Positions 19,501 to 28,500 of a stretch of 64,000 nt of DNA are shown piece by piece. Numbering within the stretch: position 1 is the stretch's first letter; the number at the start of each line of letters is the position of its first letter. Origin of the DNA: Actinomycetales bacterium (lineage in GTDB: Bacteria; Actinomycetota; Actinomycetes; Mycobacteriales; Micromonosporaceae); assembly GCA_002919305.1 (NCBI GenBank), contig PKFB01000021.1, positions 1 through 64,000 of the forward strand. Reading direction: 5' to 3'. The notes under the pieces are model-generated. The model saw nothing but the letters and a program-made list of their open reading frames with translations. It searched no databases and was not told the origin of the DNA. The translations under genes and the position numbers were made by a program.

Positions 19501-22500
19501 GCTGTTGAGCCGTCAGCCTGACATCCCCCGCGTCTACCCAGGAAGGTAAACCGTGGAGGGAAACCGTATAAAAGCCTGGCACCCAAGGCAGATTCTTTGC
19601 GAACTGGTACGTTCCGTCATTCTTGTCGAAGAACAACGCACCGTTCGGCGTCATCTCGGCGAATTCCCAAACTCGACGAGCCCTCTCCGGCCCCAATTCT
19701 TGGGCTTGTCGTATCGCCTCTGAAGGCGGCGCCGTTTGAGGGAGAGTCGGTTGCGAGAGAGCCGGTTGAGAGAGATAAGTACTAGACTGCCCGGGCACCG
19801 AGACCGATTGCGGGGCAACCGGCACAGCGGTCTGGTTATTTGACGCTATCGGGAACGGGGGCGACAAATTGATCTCGGTCAGCGCGTACCGCATCTGGTC
19901 GTCGGTAATCAGACGCCCACGTTGCCACGCCTCATTCATCGCCTGCCGCACCCTAATCCGGTCAGGATCAGGGAGCAGATCAGGATTGGAAATATTGAGA
20001 TGGATATGTACGCGGGTGACGCTAAACGGCTGCACATAGCCGTTGGTGGTTTGGACACCCGGCGACACCAAATCGACCTGAAGCAGGTGTTCAGCCCGGA
20101 AGTCCGCGTTACGAACTGCGACTTTAGTGTTGCTGGCCACATAATTCACGCCAAGGCCAGCTTTTTCCAAAACTTTCTTAACGAAACTGGGAGATGACAG
20201 ATCCGGGGTTCTCGACCCTCGGCCCAGCAACGCCTGTACTGCCCGCTTCAGCCTGGCCATAGGCCGGAACTCGGCGGCCTGCGCCTCCTGGAACGCCTGA
20301 CGCAGCCGTCCCTCGAGCTCCCCGAACCTGACACCGGTCTGCGTCCACATCTGGTTCAGAGCCCAGATGTCAATAACCGGCGCCGTCGGGCTGGGAACCG
20401 TCTCGACCGACTGCATCGGCGGTGGAGCCGGTGGCGGAGGCTGGGTAAGCGGTGTAGTCCTAGGCCTCCGAATCGGCTGAGTCGTTTCCCCGTCAGGAGA
20501 GGGCACGGGCCCATTCGGCTGCTGGTTGTAGGGCCCTGGATTGAGTGACGAAGGATCCCCGACGTAACCGCGCGTCTGGTCCTGTGTAGACGTGCTCCCG
20601 TCCGAGGCGTTGACGGACGCTGGCCCTGTGGTCTGGTCAGTGCTTCCCGGAGGCGGAAGTTGATCCAGGTCAATACCGAGCTGGTCGAAGACCAGTCGCG
20701 TCACCGGCCCAACCAGCGGCTGGTCGTTGTCCGGTGCCACGCTCCGTAGCACCTGGTCGGCCGCCTCATCCAGATTGAGTCGCGCGACCGCCTGATCAGC
20801 GCCATCGCTGTAGAGCAGCTCATCGAGGCTGAGCCCACCGGTTTGCCTTGGGCTTGAGAAGTAGAGCTGCTCAATGTGGGAGATGATGTCGCGATCATTC
20901 GCTCTCGCCAGGCCCCGTTCCTGTTCGGGAACCACCTGGTTAATCGCGCTGGGCTGACCAGCCAGCTCTCGATAGAAGCGACGCTGCACCGCGTACGCCT
21001 GGAACTCCCGCTCCAGCTTGATACGCGCCTGACGTTGGCGTGCGTCCTGAACACTGACGACCTTGCCACGCAGCAGCTGGTTGATCCGTCTCATGGGCGG
21101 CTGCAGCGCGTGCACGCTCTCATGCGCCAGCAGAGCCGTAACCTCACTGAGCGGAACGTTCGGTGCGGCCAGCAGCAGACCGGTCTTCGTGCTGTACGCG
21201 CCTCTGCTGTGCTCATCAGCGATGAGCGGCTCAATAGCGTTGCGGTAAACCAGCGGAGCCTCGGAGCCGTACTGCTCCTCCAACACCTTCATGGCCGCGT
21301 CCCGGTCCAGCGGGACCAGTCGCTCCATGAATTCCCGGGCGTGGCGAGCGAAATCGCTGCCAAGCGTGTCCTCGATCTTCGTGAGCATGATGGCCCGGTC
21401 CATCACGTGGAACCGACCGGTGTCGGGATCCACGGTCCCAGGCAAATTCATCAGCCCAGCGGGGTTAAGCGGATCCAGCCTCGCCAGATCCTGTGACCTA
21501 TCAGCGGGGTACGCCTCTGCGTACTCCCCGATGGCGCGGCTGAGGTCCCGCAACCCGTCAACAAGCGGCGTCAGGTCACCGGACTGCTGCACGTCCTGGA
21601 CCCGCTGATTGACCTGCTCGGCGAGCCCTGCCAGGGATTCCAACGCCGCGAGTTGCCGTGACACCGCCGGATCTGCCGGATCGGCCTCCTGCCGCAGCTG
21701 ATCAGCTATCTGCTGGATTCGCTGCTGCAACTGCTGAGTCAGGTCGGCGCTCCGGCGCACCTCCCTCGCCGCGGGGGAGGTGTGATCCGGCGCTGGACTC
21801 TGATCTGGGGTGCTGTTCTCGGTGGTGGGTGGTAGCGCGGCATCCTGCTGATCGGGCCTGGAGGGCACCTGATCAAGATCGATACCCAGCTCAGAGAAGA
21901 CCGCCTCGGTGATGGGCCCCACCGTCGGCCGGTTCTGATCCGGTGCGGCCGCCTCCACCGCCTGATCGGCGGCCTGCTCCAGATCCAACTGAGACAGCGC
22001 CTCGGCCATCTCGCGGGTGGAGAACACCTCGTCCCAGGTCAGGCCGGATTCCTGTCCCCACCTCTGGGCGTAATTCAGCTGGATGTATTCCAGGATCACA
22101 TCCCGATCACCCGTCAGGATCGCCGGGTGCACTTCAGGTACGACCGGCCTGGTCGAGCCGGTCTGCGAGTCCATGAGGCGCTGCAGGAAACGACGCTGGG
22201 CCGCGAATCCCTGGAACTCCATCTCCACGGCGATGGGGATGCTGCGGCGGTACGCTTCCCGGTCACTGCCAGTCCGCTGACGCAGCAGCTCGTGTGTTTC
22301 GTTCACGGACTGCTGCATGGCGTGGGTGATCTCGTGTACCAGGGTGGATGCCAAGGCGTCGAGCGGAATCCCCGGGCGCGCCAGGATGAGGTTGAGCGTG
22401 GGATCCAGCGCACCAGTCAGGTGCGGGTCGTTGAGCAGCTTTTCAAGCGTGCGGTACGCCTGGTCAGCGTCTGGACCGTAGATCTGGGTCAACACCCGCC

Positions 22501-25500
22501 GGGCGGCGTCCGGCTCGAGAGGAACCATGCGGTCGGCGTACGCCAAAATCCGATCGGCATAGCCGGGCCCCATGAGGTCCTCGATCTTGGTGGCCATGAT
22601 CGCAAGGTCCACCGGGTTGAGGAGCCCAGTCTGCGGATCCACCGCCGCGATCCGCCGGTTCATGGTGGCCGGGTCCAGCGGGTCCAGGGAGCCCACATCG
22701 CGAGCGCCATCTAGGTTGTGACCGACGCGGTCGAGCGAGTACCGCTCGGCGTACTCCTGTATCGCCTGGCTGAGCTCGCGCAGCGCGTCCATCAAGGGCC
22801 GCACATCATTGGTCTGCCGAGACTCGCCAGCCAACTGATCGACCCGGTCGGCCAGCCTGGTGATGTTGTCGAGCTCGGAAAGCCGCTGCGTCAACTCCGG
22901 CGTGGCCGGCAGCTGCTCCAGGAAGCTCCGCGCTTCATCGGCGCGCGTGCGGATGTCCTGGGTGATATCCGAACCGGCACGCGGGCCGGAGGCGGTGGAC
23001 CCGAAACCGACCGGACCACGCGCGCCCATCTGGCCCCGACGCAGACTGGACTCTCCGCTCTCGTTGGTGGGGCCCCTGTCGGTAGACGTATCGGTCGATG
23101 TCTCCTGGTCGGTCGACGAGGAGGCCGGGTTCGTCGTTGATGTACCTGAGGTCTGAGAGGTAGTGGACGGGGAGGCTGTTGAAGTCTCGCCACCGCGCTG
23201 CGACCAAGGTTCCAGGAGAGCTCGATCGATCTTCCACCTCTTGTTGTTCTTGGCCTCTTCGACGAGGTTGAACGGTTCGGTGGTGTCGGCCTCGATCTCC
23301 TGGTCCGTCATCGGTGTGGTGGAGCGGTGGTCAGCGTACCGCTTACCGACGACGGTCAGCTTTGGCCGCATTTCCGGGTCGAGATTCTGAAGCGCCGGCA
23401 GGACCTCCGGCAGGTGTTCCAGGGCGCGTGCCACCTCTAGGGTTACGCCCTTCAGGAACTCGATCCGAATCTCTGGCGGCCTGCCATCGACGTGGTACTG
23501 AGGATTGTAGGCCGCGATCAGAAGCTGTCGAATCGCTTGTTCAGCAATCCCTCTCGCATGTTTATTCGGCCTTGGCGCTACTTCCTGACCTCCACTATCA
23601 CCCTCATTTTCCCAAACCTGGAGGCCAAAGAGGTTATAATCTTTTACTTCATGCCAGACGCGCCCATTGTCAGTTAAAACGTCTACCTGAGTTTCAAGAG
23701 CGTCTATATTCGATCCGCCAGGGTACCTTCCTCGAACATCGAGAGATACAGGGAGATCGACATCACTGACATTTTGAGCCCTGTTAGCAAAATCGATCTC
23801 CGCTATCTTGCCATAGACACCACTTAAGACGCCATTGAGGGAAGGCTCATCAAAATTGGTTCGGAATTTTTCAATACTTTCCACTGCGGAGTCTAGGCCG
23901 TTACGCCAACTCTGCAGCCCACGCTCGCTAATATTTGGATGCTTCTGCGAGATATTATCGATAATTTTTCTCGCACTTTTGATATCCGATAGCGCATTTT
24001 TGATCTTCTCCGCCGCTTCCGGCGGGACGAGCTCCTCCCACGGGCGGTTGGCGGCTTCGGCTTTCTGCCGCTCCTGCTCCGCCTTCTCTACCGCCTTTCT
24101 ATATTTTTCGGCGAGAATCTCATCTAAGGTGGTACCCCGCTTCTGGGCCCCTCCTTCCATTTTTTCTAGAATATTTTCCGTCTGACCTGTATCAAAGCCA
24201 GTACCTGCGAAGGTTAAGTCAAACCCTGCACGCCCGTTGGGGGATAGAGAATCTCGTATAGTCTTGAGTCTCTCTGTCAGTTTTGACAGAAGATCGGACT
24301 CAGGCGTCTTCGATAGAAGATCAAGCAACGCAGATGTAGAAATCTGCTGCTGGCGTCCACGTCCACGGGCTTGTTCTTCCTCGAGACCCGCCAGTGGGGA
24401 TTCATTGTTATGAGTGACGGTTCCGCTCGACGTCGGACCAGATGTAGTCGATCCTGTTGTCGGAGTACCGAAGAACCGAGCCGGAGGTGTGGTGTCAGCC
24501 GCGATCTGCTGAGGCGTCATCGGCTCGGTAGCCCGATGGTTGGCGTACCGATCACCGACGACGGTGATCTTCGGCCGGGGCGGTTGTTGCCCGGTCCGAG
24601 GGTCACCCTGTTGCAGTTCGGGGAGTTGGTCGGGCAGATTCTCCAGCAGCCGCGCGACCTCTAATGTCACTCCCCGGGGGAACGTGATCCTGATCTCCGG
24701 CGGCTGCCCGTTCACGTGATAGTCAGGGTTGAAGGCGGCGATCAGGATCTGACGGCGCGCTTGATCGATGATGTCCTCGGCCTGCGACACCACACTGTCG
24801 ATGGAGCCATCCGGGTTACGGACATACAACCCGAAAGGCCGGTAATTCTTGATCTCGTTCCAGGTCCGGTCATTATTGGAGAGGACATCAACCTGGGAAT
24901 TGATAACTGTGCCGTCAGGTAGGGTGACGGTGATTGGCTTACCGATACCGGAGACGTTCGAAGTATTTTCGACGAAACTGATCTCGGCGTGGATTCCGTT
25001 GATATCGTTAATATATCCTTCGACGTCTCTCCGACCCTCCTCCTTGGCATTTTCCAGGCCGTTTTTCTGTCTCTCGAGCTCGACGCGCCACTCGCGAGTA
25101 ATCTTGGGGTTGACGTTGGGGTAGGTCTGTTCGATGGCGTTAATCCGTTGCTGCAGATTCTCAATCTGCTTTAAGGCGGAATCGATCCGCGTCCTCACCT
25201 CTGGCGGCAGCGAGGCGGCCGCGTCCTGTTTTTTAGCCTCTTGCCTGGCCTCGTTTTCCGCCAGCTCTTCCAGCACCTGCTCCAGGGTTTTACCCTCTTT
25301 GTCGGCTTTTCGGCTCAACCCATTCAACGCGTATTCCAGGCGGTTCGGGTCCGATTTCGCACTGGCGAACTTCCGGTCGAACAGATCCTGCGCCTGAGGG
25401 GACAGGGAGTTACGCAGCTCCTCCTGTTGTGGGGTCAGCCTGGACAGGTCCGGCTTACTGTCTCGCGACTGTTCAGAGGCGTTATCGGTTAGCGCGTTAT

Positions 25501-28500
25501 CCGTTGAGGACGGAGCGGCTGGGATGCTGTCGGGGTCGATCCCCAGTTCAGTGAGAACCGACTGGGTGACGGGTCCGGTCAGCGTTGCGGTTCTTTCAGG
25601 CAGAACGTCTTGCATTACCTGGTCGGGGACCGTGTCCAGATCCAGCTGGTCGATCACCCGCGAGAATCCGCCCTGTTCAGTGATCTCGCTCCATGAGAAA
25701 CCACGGCGCTGCTCGTCTGTAGCGAAGTAGTGCGTCCGAATGTGTTCCAGAATGTCGTTGTTGTTAGATCCAACAAACGCTTCACGACCGGGCGGAATCG
25801 TCTCCAGGTTCTGGAGGAAGTGGCGTTGCATCGCGAACGCCTGAAACTCCCGCTCCAGTTTGATCCGAAGAATGGGAGCTACTGCGTCCCAGTCACTGCC
25901 GACTTGGGCTCGAACCGCTTGAAGGATGTCCGGAAGCGACGGCTGCAGTCGGTGAGTGTTCTCGTGAACCAGAAGCGAGGCGGTCTCACTCAACGACAAC
26001 CCTGGCCGGACCATGATCAGGTCCAGTCGAGAGCTCTGGTTAGCCCTCACCTCAGGGTCGTTAATCAGCGTTTTGATGCTGTTGTACGCCTGGTCAGCAT
26101 CGGGACCGTATTTTTCTTCCAGAACCCGCCGAGTGGCCTCGCTATCCAGCGGAACCGTTCGGCTGGCGTTGTCGAGAACGCGGTTAGCGAACTCAGGCCC
26201 GAGAACATCCTCGATCTTGGCGATCATGGTCGCCAGATCCACCGGACGGAACCTGCCGGTTTCGGGGTCCACGTCCGTAACCCGATTAGCCATCTCAGCC
26301 GAGTCCAACGGATCGAGGCCAGCCAGATCCGGTACGCCGGTGACCTCGGTATCGGAGGCATGCTGCTCCGTGTACGTGGTCGTGGCCTGACTCAGCTCTC
26401 GAAGACTGTCAACAAGCGGTCGCAGATCACCTGACCGTGCCGCCTCATCGGCCCGCTGATCAACCTGGTTGGCCAGGTCCTCGATCCGGTCAAGCTCGGC
26501 CAGCCGCTGGCCCAGCTCCGGCGATGGCCCGAGACGCCGGAGGGCGTCCCGTATCTCGTTGACCCGGTTTCGGATATCCTCGGTCAGCTCCGAACCGCGT
26601 CGTGGCCCTGAATCGAGATCGGTGTGGGTGTTCCCACCTCTGCTCTGCTCCTGCGGCCCTTCCTGGACCTGCGGATCCGACTGGGTCGATGGCTCGGGCT
26701 CGGTACGCCCCATCGAATCCAGATCGATCCCAAGTTGATCGGCGACCCACTCTGTGATCGGCCCACGCAGCACCCTGTCATGGTTCGGATTGTGGTCCGG
26801 AGAAACCGCATCCAGAACATCCCGAAGCGTCTGGTCGATATCCAGATTTAAAATGAGGCTCTCGATGGGACCGAACAGCTCCTGTTGGGTATATCCAGCA
26901 TGCGTCCCAGGGGCGGAGAAATAATCCTGCTGGATTGTGTTAAGGATAGCCCGCGTATCTTCGCTCTCACGCCCTTGATAGTCCGCGGGCACCTCCAAAA
27001 GGTCGCCGTTGGCGTCACGCACTCCCTCGGTCACCAATCCGTTGAGGAAGTGGCGCTGCATCGTGAAACCTTGGAACTCTGATTCCAACCGGACTCGGGC
27101 CCGCCAAGGCTCCGCCTCCCTGCGAACCGCGTCCTTGTCGACCGTCTCGCCTCTTTGTTCTAGTTGTTCGCGTACCCGGTCTCGGATGGCGTTCTGTATC
27201 TGAGAGTCCGGAATCTGCAGCGCATGGGTCGCCTCATGCACCAGCGTGGCCGCCACCGAAGCCAGCGAGCGTGGGTTCTGCGGTGTGTCGGGCTTGATAA
27301 CGATGATCCCGGAGCTGGGGCCGTAGACCCCCCGGCTGGTTCCAGCTTCGACGACAGACCGTACCTCTTCGTAAGCGTTGTCCGCTTCCGGACCAGGGCC
27401 GTACCTGTCCTCTAACGCGAACCGGACCGCATTCGGCTCAAGCGGCAGAATATTGTGCGCGTTTCTCAGCAAATGATTGGCGAAATCGCTGCCGAGGATG
27501 TCCTCGACCTTCGCGATCATGATGGCGAGATCGATCGAGGCAAAGCGCCCCGTGAAGGGGTGCATAGGGGCTACCCTGATCGACATCTCGATGGAATCCA
27601 GTGGATCGATCCCATCGACGTCCCGCCAGCCGCTGATATCGACCCGTTCGGAAGTGTCGGGATCGAGCGCTTCCTGGTTGGAATACTGATCGGCGTACTC
27701 CCGGACCGCCTGACTCAGCTCCCGCACTCCATCCATAAGGGGACGCAGATCACCGGTCTGATTAGCGTCCGCCTCTAGCTGATCGATTCGGTTGGCCAGG
27801 TCCGCGATCGTATCCAGTTCGGCCAGCCGCTGATCCAGCGCCGGCGATGCCGGCAGAAGTCGCCGCAGAGTCTGCTGGGCCTCACTGACCCGCTGCCGCA
27901 CATCAGCTGTCAAGTCTGAGCCGGTGCGGCGGTTATGCCCAAAGTGGATGCTGGGCCCTCGGCCCCGTTCCTCCAAATGCTGAGGCCCGATATCGGTTTC
28001 AGGCCCAATCATCGGGCTCATCAGCACAGCAGGGTCAGTGTCGGTCGATGTGTCGGTGTTCTGCTCCGACGACGTGGACTCCGGTGCTGTGGTGGTCTCG
28101 GCGGGAGCCCGGTTGGCACTGACCGCGGCGGCACCCTCCTGCCGGAGCCGCTCCCGCACCTCTGCCTCTTGCTCTGGCGACAGCGGCCGACCGTTCTCAT
28201 CAGTGAGATGCCGCTGTCGATCGGCCTCCTGTAGTTCTTGGGTAGCCGGAACCTGCCGGTTCTGTGTCTGGTCGACGGCAGGGGAGTGCGCACCGCTGTC
28301 GTCGCGGTGTTGTTGTTCCGGCTCGATACGCCGGTCCGAGTCCAGGTTGCTGTCGACTCTGGACTCGTTGTCGACCCCGAAGTCGTTCTCCTGCCCAACC
28401 AGATCCTGGTTGTTGGGGTCCTGGTTGAGCGTGGTCGGCTCGGAAGTCGACGAACGCTGGGCGGTGTCCGCCGGTACGTCGCGCTGACCGGTATCGGCAC

